From positions 97,501 through 161,500 of the forward strand of contig CAJNDS010002540.1 of assembly GCA_905221605.1 (NCBI GenBank): DNA of 64,000 bases, read 5' to 3'. Both the position numbers and the translations under genes were made by a program. The notes beneath the pieces are model-generated. The model searched no databases. It was given only the letters and a program-made list of their open reading frames with translations, and was not told the DNA's origin. Shown piece by piece: positions 1 to 10,627 of this stretch (position 1 is the stretch's first letter; every line of letters starts with the position of its first letter). The stretch is from Symbiodinium natans (Eukaryota; Sar; Dinophyceae; Suessiales; Symbiodiniaceae).

Positions 1-1296
1 CACAAAACCCGCGGCGCAGCGGGCGCAACTGCTGCCGGTAAGCTCCTGGCATCCTGCAGAATGCGCTCACACACCATTCTTGGGAGAGAGAGCCACCTTT
101 CTATGCTTTGGAGCACGCGAGAGCCTTTTCAGAAGCCGAGTTCGTAGAATCCGCCCGAGCCGCCGGCCGCATGCTTTTTGATGGTTTTATAAGCCCTAGA
201 CAGCCAAAACCAAGCGCCAGCCGCAGGCTAATCAACCCGAAACTGCACCCGCCCGACTCCCCAAAGGCAAAGATTTCGAAACTCAAGAGGGTAATTAGGC
301 GGAAACTCCATCTGCCTGCGCAGTAGAGGGCCAGCTCTGGGCAGCAGACGTAGCCTCCCTGGCTCAAGTCGAAGATCGGGATCCCGGAGGGGCAGGACCT
401 CATAGGAACAAGTAGAGAACATCCAAAAGTTCGTCGTGCACTTGCAAGTTGCCATGGCAAAAAGAGGCTCTAAAACCAAAGAGAGGTTGCTTCTTGTAGA
501 GGGTTTGGGCTTATCGGGGGCTTCTGAGGGCCGAAGCTCCCTCGCACCCCGCCCGGGGAGTTTGGACTCTCGTTCAGGATTTTGCGGGATGTTGAAGTCA
601 GGTGAAGTTAAACGGGAGAACCAAGGGAGGAGACCATCGGAGACCCCAAGCGCTGCGTGCTCCCCAACGCGTTTGTTGCGGGTCGGGTAGCAAAAGTGGC
701 AAAGTAGCACAGTTGGAGGTGTGTCCCCTAATCCCTGTCTCAAAAAAGCTTGCAGCTTTGGTATGCCCCGCATGAACCTGCGAGCACAGGAGGGGCGGCA
801 AACCTCTCTCTCTCTCTTCTTCTTCTTCTTCTTCTTCTTCTTCTTCTTCTTCGTCTTCTTCGTCTTCTTCGTCTTCTTCGTCTTCTGCTACGGGGCATGA
901 GGGGCCTACAGACCCCCCGCGCGCACAGGCGGCGCGCCCAGTCCACTCGGTCCGTCCATAGGTGAGAAAGCAGCGACTCTCGCTACCCAGCGCGACTCTT
1001 CTGTCCCTTCTTCTTCTTCTTCTTCTGAAGAGTCCCTCTCTCTCTCTCTCTCGCTCTATCTCGCGTCTCGCTGCGGCCATATTCTGAGGCCCCAAGCTAT
1101 GTCTCACGCAGTTGTGATCTGTGGAGCCTTTTTGTTTTTTGCTTTCTTTGAAGTCTGATGCAGTCTCCGCAAGATACTTTGGATACTACATATTTCATAC
1201 ATACATGTACATGCGTAAATATACGTACATGAAGGCCCGAAACATGAACAAACGCGCATATACCCACACACACACACACACACATACGCAAAGGTT
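1..1296. other. No supported gene; repeat-containing flank
   Basis: Open frames occur on both strands, but none shows a recognisable domain. The long frames at 598-1107 and 740-965 are driven by a TTC/CTT tract. One short minus-strand stretch near 350-396 has an AG|G start and an AG|GC end and could be an exon, but it is too short to name. Treated as unresolved. Confidence 0.4.
805..886. repeat. TTC/GAA trinucleotide tract
   Basis: A pure TTC run is followed by TTCGTC-interrupted units. It reads as Glu/Asp-, Arg- or Leu-rich peptides in different frames, so the open frames crossing it are probably artefacts of the repeat. Confidence 0.9.
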
Positions 1297-1419
1297 CTAG
1301 CACACTGGCGTACTTGTCATCTCGAGGGGCAGCGGGATGTGGGAAGCCTGCCGCTTCGATCCGTGGGCATGAGCCGTCTGTGCCATGGCTTCTGGCCCCC
1401 GGCACGTTTCGAACAACTC
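1297..1419 (-). CDS. Candidate last exon of an unidentified gene
   Basis: On the minus strand an AG|G acceptor at 1420-1421 opens a 40-codon frame starting Glu-Leu-Phe-Glu-Thr and ending at a TAG at 1297-1299. Composition is protein-like (His, Gln, Pro, Ser, Met spread evenly) and the orientation matches all neighbouring genes. No domain is recognisable and no upstream exon was identified, so only a possible C-terminal exon is proposed. Confidence 0.25.
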   Translation of the reverse strand, partial: ELFETCRGPEAMAQTAHAHGSKRQASHIPLPLEMTSTPVC

Positions 1420-1522
1420 CTGCGACATGAGAAGAACCTCTTCTCCCGATAAAGCAGAAACACGTCGTGGAAGCAATGGCCCTCCACCCCATCCTAAACA
1501 CCAAACCTGAGAAACAACAAGC

Positions 1523-1606
1523 AGGAAGAAGAAGAAGAAGAAGAAGAAGAAGAAGAAGAAGAAGAAGAAGAAGAAGAAGAAGAAGAAGAAGAAGAAGAAG
1601 AAGAAG
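1523..1606. repeat. GAA/TTC trinucleotide tract (about 27 units)
   Basis: Nearly perfect (GAA)n over about 84 bases. The long arginine or leucine runs in frames crossing it (1097-1690 minus, 1467-1802 plus) are artefacts of this tract. Confidence 0.95.
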
Positions 1607-2007
1607 CAGCTCAGAGCAGCGTCCTCGTGGTATCTCTTCGGTAGGGATGGCGCCTCGGCCTGGAGTCAACTGGGAACCCACGAACCACAAAAAACCCCTA
1701 ACAATCTACGGTTCTCCACACACTTTCTGCCAAAGGGGCCTCTGCGGAATCGCCCAAAAACGCGCTGCTGCTTCTTGGGGGGGTGGGCCGGGGGGGCCTT
1801 AATTCAAGGACTTCGGGGCAAGAGCTTCCTTTGCCCTCAGAGGACCGGCCTGGGCCGCGTTTTCTGGACCGCCCGCCTAGGTCTGAACTGCGGGAACTGT
1901 TGAGAACCTCCCTTGAAAATCCCGAACAACCTCCTAAACGGCCTAAACTCATAAGACCTAAACCCTAAACCCCTTAAAATCTCAAACAAAAAGAGTGAAG
2001 AATGGGA

Positions 2008-2260
2008 CTACCCAGGGGGGAGCGCCGCGGTGTCCAGGCGCGCGGAGAGCTGGCGGACCTCTGCCCGCAGCTCTCGAACGATCTCCTTCAGCTCCTCCTT
2101 TCCAACTTGGATTGCATATAGGACATAGGGCTTCACATGGCTTCAATATATATGTATATGTATACATACAGCACACATATATGTATAATGTAAATTCGGT
2201 TCTACATCGGAAACATGTCCATCCCGTCTCCTCTTGCTGGAGGGCGTTTTGCAGCAGGTC
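2008..2260 (-). CDS. C-terminal coiled-coil exons of an unidentified gene
   Basis: Two small minus-strand exons join in frame: 2231-2260 (AG|G acceptor, ending in GAG before a GA donor) and 2008-2097 (AG|G acceptor, TAG stop at 2008-2010). Together they encode about 39 residues rich in Glu, Leu, Arg and Gln, with hydrophobic residues at heptad-like spacing (EELKEIVRELRAEVRQL), so a short coiled coil close to the C terminus. The frame stays open upstream to about 2340, so the first exon may be longer. The gene lies just downstream of the channel gene on the same strand, as expected for head-to-tail dinoflagellate clusters. The rest of the protein, and so the function, is not identified. Confidence 0.45.
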
Positions 2261-3068
2261 CTCTTGCAGAGAGCTTTGACTCCGGTTCCGGGGACTTCGC
2301 TTTTGGAGCAAGGCGATCTCGGACACGTCGCAAGGTTCACTGCCAACAATTGCAAGAAAATGGATGCTCACAACTGCGCCAGCCCATTTCATCATCTGGC
2401 CTTTGCTGACAAGGTCGGTACGTCTGGACACGTCCTCCCAAAAAAGAAATTGCGGTCGTGCTGAGGCCCGTGCTTCTGGCGGTGCAGGGGCAAACAAGAA
2501 TGATTGAAGAGGTCCGTGGACCATTTACGATTTGATGCAATCAAAGAAGATAGATTCGAGCCACCGTGGCTGCCAGGGAAGCGTGCGAACGTACGGCTCT
2601 CATGAGAAAAATCGACAAGGTTCGGCTCATTCGTGGACCAAAACATGGATGCAAGAACCAGAAAAGCGTGCTGTGACTTCCGAAGCGGACCAACCTGCTG
2701 CTTCGGGCTTCGGAGCGATAGTCATCTGCTTGGGAACAAAGCAAGGTATCTGAGCAAAGAGACACCAAGGGAGCATGACCACTGGGCTGCCATACGCACG
2801 GTTCCCATTGCCCTTTTTCGGAATGCAAGGTCTGAATACAATACCGAGTCCCGAATGCAGACATAAGGGGTGCTGTAAAATTCCGGATCGCGCTAGACTG
2901 ATGGCAACTTCACGCGGCTCTCCTCTGTGTGTTGCCTCGCATTGGGGCTCTGTACACAGAGATGAGCCATCGTTCTACCTCCACACGATCCCATTCCCTT
3001 CTTACCGGGCCCTTTTTGCCCATGGAGGAATGCAGGAAAGGAGGTTCGGCGGGCGAGAGATCTGTTTT

Positions 3069-6000
3069 TCAGAACTTGAAATCGGCTTTGGGAGAGGTGC
3101 TCTTGGGTGAAACATTGCCGACACCCGTCAGGCGCGCAAGGTCCTTGAGGTCCTTCCTGATCCCACTCATCTCCGACTCCACGTATGTTCCCAGAAGGTC
3201 CAGGTTCTTGATGAGCCAACTCTGATCTTGGATGATCTTGGCAAGCTCCATCGCCCTCGCCGGCCCACGCAGACGAAGGCAACCCATCAAAAACTCCTCC
3301 GTCTCAACGGCACCCCCGGCATCCTCAACGTTTGATTTTTGTTTTTTTTTTTTTTTGGGAGGGGGGGGGGGGTTTTGGAGGGGGGAAGGGGGCAGCTTGC
3401 AGGGCTTTTGGGGCAACTTTGGGGGGCTGTTCAAGACCTCATCCAAGAGCTTGAAGAAAGTCCAGGCATCCCAAACCTGGGCTTGAAGAAGGCATCAACT
3501 TGCTGTCTCTATTCGTGAGCCGTGGTGCTAGAAAAAACAGTTGTGGAAATGGAGTGTTTAGGTTTGGTCTTGTAGAATGCGGACCAAAAATGTCGTATGA
3601 ATCAGCAACTCTGGATAGAAACGCAATAATATACGTAGGGACTGAAGTGAAACCCAGACACATCTAAGCCAAGAGATTCGAAGTACTCACGGACATCTGG
3701 CGAATGGATCTTGTCCTCGAAAGCATTGTAGGTAATGATCCCATCGTCATCGTTGAGCTTGCCAAAGAGCTCACGGATCTTCTCCAAGTGAGCGTGCTTG
3801 TTGGCTAAGATTGCCTGGGCAACGGCACAATGGCATCTCAAACTCTTGCGGTGTCTCTCTGTTTTGCGCAGCAGTAAAGAAAAGATCTTCAGACCAGACA
3901 TACCCCAGTGGCTTGGACGATGGCTGCATGATCACTCTGCGCAGACTCGATTGCCTCCCAAGCATCAAGCAAACTTTGATGCGGCACATCTGCCAAACTG
4001 TCAGTCGTCGCTATGCTGACGGAGTCGAGTTTCTGGATGACTGTTTCTACTAGTCTCTCTCCTACCCCAAGCCTCAAAACCATGGTCACGTGCTTGCTTC
4101 ATGGAAGTCGGTGTGGTTGCTTAAAAATTGACTGAGTTTCTGAACATCCCCATCCAGACGAGTAAGGTCACACTGAGATTTTGACGGCCGAATGGCGTTG
4201 GTGCGCAGACAAGTGCTATGGCTGCTATGGGGTTGTCTGGGTTTGAGGTGTTTGGGACTGGGAGCGGGCCAACAAGACATTCGCCCCGGTGATTTGGACT
4301 CTGTGGGGTGGGGGAGAGGACCCAGCTGGTTTATGCCAGTTTCAGGGCTTCTGTTTTGAGTCGAGGCCGTTTGCGGTTCCCCACAGCCCGCGCCGGGTTT
4401 GGTTTGGATGCGGATCGGCTTATCTGTCGACACCCCCCCCTCCTGTTTCGCTGCTCCTGATCTGTTTCCGAAATTGCTGCCCTATCCGTTTCTCGATGTT
4501 ATCTCACGGCCTTGTGTGCCACCGGCAAGCGTTTGGAACGTGCAAATGTGTGAAAGCTTGGGGCCGAAACGGACGGCCCCCGCAAACCCTGCAATCCAGA
4601 AAATTCCCAAGAGTACCCCCCCCCTTCGTGTAGCATCCCCGTTTCATGTTGAATGCACCCATTGTACTACCACCACATTACTATCCCCGGAGTTCGTCGT
4701 TACTTGCCTTCTCCGTTATTGCAGAAACACGTTCAAGAATGAATGTTTGCAAGCCTTTCGGGAAGCTTGAAACATTGAAACTGCTCAAAAGCCGGGTTGC
4801 TGACTTTTTTCAGCGGTGCGGATCGGACCCAAAAACTGTTGAGTGCAAGTCAAGGTCAAGACGGCTGAAACCGTGCCACAGCTGGAAACCCAATGTGCAA
4901 AGACTGTTAACCCCCTGGCACGAGCACTGCAAGGCTCTGAAGGATCCCATGCCCCGTCTACTCCTTTGGAGAAAATGGCCCTTACCGCAGAACATTGTGG
5001 TGCGTTGAGGGGGGATGATTCAATTCAAGCGGCCGATTGGCAGAAGACCTCAGCTGCACCACGTCATGGTCTTTTTGCGGGCTAAGAGTTGACTTCAAGC
5101 CTGGATTCGAAAAAAAACAAGAAGGAAGAAGCAGAAACCCAAAACAAAAAGGCGACAGCGTATGCTTCTCAAAGGGCCAAGGGGCTCCAGTAATCACGTT
5201 GAGCACAGCTAGGTATGCAAAAGAAATATAAAAGAGGAACAGGAGCAGCCAGACGGGAGACATGCTTCCCAAAGGAACCACCATCTCTTCCCAGCTAACG
5301 CCGCCAAGGATGCTCATGTAGAGACTCAGCATGGTCTCAGGCAATGAGGAAAAGAAGCGACTCCTCGCGAGCAGTATGGTCTGCGACGGTGGATTGCTAT
5401 CCATGATGTACTCATCCACGGCCTGAAGAGAAGCGCCGAGACCACAGCTCTGTACATCTCTCTTAGGGATGAGGTTTGCATTATGATATCGATTGTGTGG
5501 GAGGCCCATTGAACGTGAAGCCCCAACCCTCATGGTGTCCACTATGCCTCATGACATCAACGCGTGATGCATTTACATCCATCTATTCTCTTGTCGAATG
5601 CTATCCGCGAGGTAGGCTTTATTTGTTTATGCAGCCGTATCTGTAGAAATTAACCCCCCTCCGCACATGGCCAATACGCAGATGACCTCGCTTCAGCTCG
5701 AAGGTAGTTTGCAGAGCTTACACGGGCGAAAGCAAGCTGCCACTGCATAATCGAAAGGAAAATGCTTGTAGAGTTCAAGCTCCTAGTACATTTCGTCCCT
5801 GAACGTGCTCGTTGCTGAGTGTCAGAGTAACTGCGGTTGACAACCGGTTTCTTACCAACGAAGAACCTTCAGCGCTATGCCCGTCACAGGAGGTGGGGGG
5901 GTGTTCATGCAGCGGCCCAACACAAAAGCTTCTTCTGATGCAGGTGTTTGTCCCAGTTTGCTGCAAACACTGCTCTTGCACGTTCGGGTTCGTGGTAGGA

Positions 6001-8798
6001 GATTTTAATTCGCTGCGGGGCGATCACGGGAAAAATCGATGACCCTCGTGTTTCCAGAGGGCCGCGATGCTCCCCGAGGAGTCATTGATTCGTGGCGAAG
6101 GATCATCCTCGCTCGGTGTCTCCGCGTGCCCTCGCGATGCTCTAGCAGAGGGGCGCCTGGGTCCCCGCTTGCACTGTTGCTTGCAACCTGTACCATGTTG
6201 TACGTGGCAGGATGCACCTGCATGACTGCATTTCGGGCTCTTGAAAAGGTTGGCATGGCTTCCTGCATCGGCTGCAGGGGGATTTTGCAGTGCTTCGTTC
6301 AGGGCCGAAATTGCGGTGTCGTGCACTCTCTTATTGTTCGTGTGCTCAAGACTCACCATGGGCATCAAAGCAACGCTGGCTGGCACGCGTGGTGTCTCGC
6401 CGGGGGTAAGGGGCTAGGGAGATGGGATGATGGAATGGTGGTGGTAGTAGGAGCAGGAGCAGTAGAGCATTTTGTTTTCCTGGGGTTCTCGAATCAAAAT
6501 TCAGGCTTGCAGATCGAGCTTAGGGTTCCGCAGAGGGAATCTTACCGTCCCGAACCCCATTTACAAGCTGTTCACATTTCCGTGGGCGACCCCCACAGAA
6601 AGCATTGCTTGGGGCTCCGCTCCGAAAGTAGCTGATAAGTTCGATTCCATCTTGAACTGTTGATTCCTATGGCCCAAGAGGTTTCAGGATGTTTTGGGCG
6701 CATCTGGGGGGGTGGGGGGCAGGTCAACGTAAGAAGGCGAAAAGCGCAACTAGTAAGGAAAGCATACGGAAGCATGTCACCCCCCGCCGCCGACAAAAGC
6801 GGCAGGCGCCAAGCATTATTTCTCATGATTACGACCCGCCGACCGCCTTCTACTTGTTTCAGCACCCAAGGACTAGAAGGCAATCGGTCAAATGGTGTTC
6901 TCAACCAAAGTCCATTGTTGAAAGCCGAACTCTATAAGGTCTAAAGCAGATGGAAAGAGCCCTCCGCCTAGATTAGCCGTGCTTCCGGACCTGGACAAAG
7001 ATGACACCAAAGACGTAGACGATGATGACCAGGAGGAGCAGCGCCCAGAACAGTGACTTCAGCGTGTGAAAGATGGATGTGACCAGCGTGCGCAAGGCCA
7101 TGACGAATCGGAATATCCGAACCTGGGTATTGCTCTCCGTGGTGCGATCCAGCTCAGCTCTGAAGGCTCTAGTAAACAAACCTGCTTCCATATTGGCCCC
7201 AAAACATCCACCCCCCTAAAAAGCAAGGGGCCGATGGAAGGCAACAAGAAACAGCACTTAACTTGAGCTTGGGAGCCAATCTCAGGGTTTTCACGATCTT
7301 CGTGATCCGTAGCACACGAAAAGCCTTCAAGGAGGAGATCCCCGGAAGAGCCCCGACCTCTCCGACCTCCGCATCTTGCATCACACGTTCCGCGATATCG
7401 AGGCCGATGTCCCACCATGAGCCTGGAAGTAAAAGGAGGAACTTCTGAGGGCAGAGCTTCTTCTTTCAGCTGAAAGTTGAAGTTCCCCCAAAAGAATGCT
7501 TAGCTCGGAAGCCCAAGAAGCTGCAGACGATGATGACATCCAAAACGCTCCAAAGACCATCGTCAGATAGGAAAAGCCCCAGACCAAAAGCCAACAAACG
7601 CGCCAAGAGCTCCAAAGTAAAACAAGCGGCATAGATGTACCTAAGCTGGGAGCTGCCGCTGCAGATCGCGGCGGCTGAAAGCGGTGCATGTTTCATATGG
7701 GGCTCCTCTGAGATTTCCGCCCATGCCATCTAGAAAAATCACAAAGGCTAAGAATCTTAAAGTCTTAAACGCTCTGAGGTCCCACAAAGTCTGTTTCTCC
7801 TAGCCTTAGCTTCTTGTGGAAGCATGAGCAACCGTCAGACTCTGTAGCTAGAGCAACAAACCTCAAAACCGCAGCTGCATATTGTCTGCCGAGTTTCCGC
7901 AGCGTTGCATAATCCTGCTGCGTGGAGGATGTCCCAAGACCGTTCTGAATGTCAATACCGATAAACACAGCATTGGTGAGGACCACCATTCCGAAGAAGA
8001 TTTCAAATGCCGGATGCGTGACGAAATTCTTCCAGAACTGATTTGCACTGCCTTGAAAAGCTGGAGAGACTCGGAGTGAAGCGAAACGCCTTCTCACACT
8101 TTTTGCTCCGACTTCCAGGGCGTGGGTCTTGTGCTGCAAGTCTGTCTGTGCATAACTCACAAATAATGAGGGCATTGAGACATTTGAGTTTACATCTAAG
8201 CGAGGGCCAACTTCATCAAACTCGGCCGTGGCTTGTGGAAAGATGTCTTCGGCCCCGACCTTCGAGTCACGCGACAGCTGGGATCTGTGTGAGATCCGGG
8301 AGCCTTGTAGGGCCCCGTTTTGCCCGTTGTGGGTGCGCGCGCGTGACCTGAAAAAGGAAGCAGCCAGGAGCCTCTCCTGGGGTGTGGCCGGCTTGCTTCT
8401 CAAGTTTCACTCCAGGTTTTAACATTTTACTGTCTTTTCACGCTTGTGCGTTTGTACAACCTGCAAAATAAGAATCCTACGTAAAAATCAACAGGTCCCA
8501 GCTTCAAGCTTGTCATCTTGTTGTCGAAGACATTCTAAAACTTCTTTGTGTTGTGCGGCAACGACGGCGCGGACGTCGTCTGACCCTAGCCTGAGCTTGC
8601 CGGGCTTTGCTGCTACAAGATGCGCAGGGAGTGTCCGAATGGTTCATGAAGAGCGCATGTGCAGCCATGTGATTCATCGGGCTGCCTGTGTGGAAAGCTA
8701 TGGACAAACTCTGCTAAAACCATGCTCCAATCGCAGCCTGGCGGCTGATCAGTACCACCCGCGCATTCTTCCGCCGCTTTTTTCTGCTTCTGAAGCTC
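3069..8798 (-). CDS. Voltage-gated cation channel, single 6TM domain with C-terminal EF-hands (multi-exon)
   Basis: Exons read on the minus strand: 8798-8759 and 8585-8503 (cytosolic coiled coil, EELQKQ-type then AAQHKEVLECLRQQ), an S1 exon ending at 7862 (5' edge unresolved, frame open to 8403), 7640-7513 (S2-S3), 7422-7277 (S4), 7122-6991 (S4-S5 linker and S5), 5422-5186 (pore loop with GGVSWEE filter region, and S6), 5048-5034 (microexon VFCQS), 3954-3913, 3814-3662 (degenerate EF-hand), 3476-3438 with 3323-3069 (a split EF-hand loop DEDAGGAVETEE, then the tail and TGA at 3069). S4 shows about seven Arg/Lys at every third position across the 7277/7122 junction (RVLRITKIVKTLR then VRIFR). 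All acceptors from S2 on are AG|G; donors are GT or GC. From the S1 exon on, the frame is continuous. Role inferred: Ca2+-modulated Na+/Ca2+-type channel in a membrane; ion selectivity cannot be told from sequence alone. Confidence 0.92.
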
Positions 8799-9827
8799 CT
8801 GCAGAGGCGACTTGCAGTGTAGACGGCTACATGCAACCCGGTGCCTCAGAAAACAAAGGGGGATTTTTAGCAGTTTAGCAGGTGGCAATAGCAAGTTACA
8901 AATCTGGATGGTGAAGTAATGAAGTAGCCCGTTTCTGCGGCTACGATTCATCAGTGGGTAAATGCAACGAATTGGGCACACTATTGGGGTCTCGATGTTT
9001 TATGCAGCTTTGCTTTACGTGGGGGACCCCATGCCGCCGACTCGAACAACAAAACGATGCATCATCGGACCTTGCGGCAGTCTTATCGAGTTGAAGCGAG
9101 AAAAACGAAGTGTGTCTATCAATCCACCCATGGCCCTCCAAAAAGCACCCACACTGGCGCAACAGCAAGAGACCCAGCCAAAAGGGGATGTGGGGGGGTG
9201 CCGAATGGACGCGCGCGTTGGGAAGGGAAGATGTTCTGCTCGCACTTCCGAGACACGCAAGCACCCACAAAAATCGACCTAAAAAAAATGCGGATGTCAC
9301 CCCAACAGTTTGCAAACAATGACTTCGCAGCAGGTCCTGCACACCAGTTTCGAGAAAAGCAGCCATTGCGCCGAAAGCGTAAGTCGCTTTGTGACTGCGA
9401 TCGTTTCTGCATGTTCCTGGATTCTCAGCACATCCTAAAACCCAGAGCCAAGCTAGAAAACCTTGCGAAAATGCCATGACTGCAATGAGCTAGGCAGGAA
9501 GCGAACCTTGCCGAGAAACAAATGGCAATGCGGAATGCTGGGGCACGCCTGCTTCAACGACTTCACTGACTGGACTAGCATGCGCCCAACTTTTTTCATG
9601 CGTCGGACCCCACAGCAAAGAGAATGACATCTTATGTTATGTTTGTGATAGGGCGCGCAAACCCAAGTCTGAAGTTACGGGCGCTCTCCACGTGTCTGTC
9701 CTGGCTCCTGCTCAAGGTACCTATCGACTGCCCGCGAAATCCCACATCCTACCCCTGCCATGGCGTTCGCCGTACGTCTGTAAATTTTGCTTCGCGCCGC
9801 CCAGTCTGTGGAGCCAAGGCTCTTGAC

Positions 9828-9984
9828 CTGTTTGCCGATCCGGATGTGGAAAACTGATAAGAAATATTTGTCCACTGTGCCTTTCATAAAACGGCGGGAA
9901 AGAGCGAACATGTTCCATGCTTGGGACAAAAAATGGCCAATGTCATCGAAGGTAACAATCGCAACCCAAAGCCATGTCAGCCAC
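9828..9984 (-). CDS. Candidate internal exon, hydrophobic; possible 5' exon of the channel gene
   Basis: A 157-nt minus-strand segment is bounded by AG|G (acceptor at 9985-9986) and CAG|GT (donor at 9826-9827). It encodes 52 residues beginning with a tryptophan-rich hydrophobic stretch (WLTWLWVAIVTF), then a basic amphipathic part ending HIRIGKQ. It ends in phase 0, compatible with the coiled-coil exon 8759-8798 of the channel gene. It lies between the aldolase stop and that exon on the same strand. It could be an N-terminal segment of the channel or part of a separate small gene. Confidence 0.4.
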
Positions 9985-10471
9985 CTGAATGCAAGGAAGT
10001 ACGACGTTACCATTCAAAATGCTGGATGTCACAGTTGGCGTAACACCTGGGCGCAGCGTTGGGCGAACCCAGTATCAGCAATATCTTCTATAAACCCCGT
10101 GTGCAGCAGCGCTTTCGGGCTTTTGGCTTGCAAAAGCCATTTTAAAAATTTCTTGCAAGGCCTTCATGTCCGAAAAAGGGCGGACCCACGCTTTTCGCAG
10201 GTTGGACCTTAAAGTCCTCAACGTCTTTGACGGAGGAGGGCCATGTGCCTTCGCAGCGCGGTGCTAGGTTGCACTCCTGTGACAGGCTTCGAAAACTCAG
10301 GAACTCTGAGCGCAATCCAACACAAAGCATTTGACGAAAGCATCCAACAAGCCTGCACTCAAAGGGCCACTGAGGTCAGCACCGCCTCAGGTCCAGAATC
10401 GCCAGAACCTGCGCACAGCATGACCAGCCCCTCGCAACACAGTCTGAGTGCTCCGATGGCTATATACTTAT

Positions 10472-10575
10472 TCACAGCTGTGCGTCACCTTTTGCTGCCT
10501 TGGCCTCGCAAATGGCTCTCAGATGGAGCTCTTTCTCCATCTCGAAAGCTGCAGAGCCTTTGCCCTTCTGCCCTT
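10472..10575 (-). pseudogene. Truncated duplicate of the aldolase C-terminal coding sequence
   Basis: On the minus strand this stretch reads KGKGSAAFEMEKELHLRAI..AKAAKGDAQ and a TGA at 10472-10474. It closely parallels the aldolase tail just upstream (KGKGSLQLEEMEELYLKEL..AAAKGEHS). Nothing else of the aldolase precedes it, so it looks like the remnant of a tandem copy whose 5' part was lost. An alternative is a read-through extension of the 3' UTR created by local duplication. Confidence 0.6.
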
Positions 10576-10627
10576 CTAAATGCCCCCCTTGTTTTCTGGA
10601 AAAAGCCGAGTGCCGAGTGTTTCTCGG

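Noticed and set aside
1097-1802. Long frames with leucine or arginine runs
   Set aside because: They are produced by the (GAA)n tract at 1523-1606 read in different frames.
1957-1975. Telomere-like CCTAAACCCTAAACCCC (also near 39255 and 43950)
   Set aside because: Only about two heptamer units at each site; not enough to call an interstitial telomere array.
4000-4089. Extension of the channel exon upstream of 3954 (frame open to 4089)
   Set aside because: Family alignment requires AIESAQ to follow VFCQS, and an AG|G acceptor sits exactly at 3955-3956.
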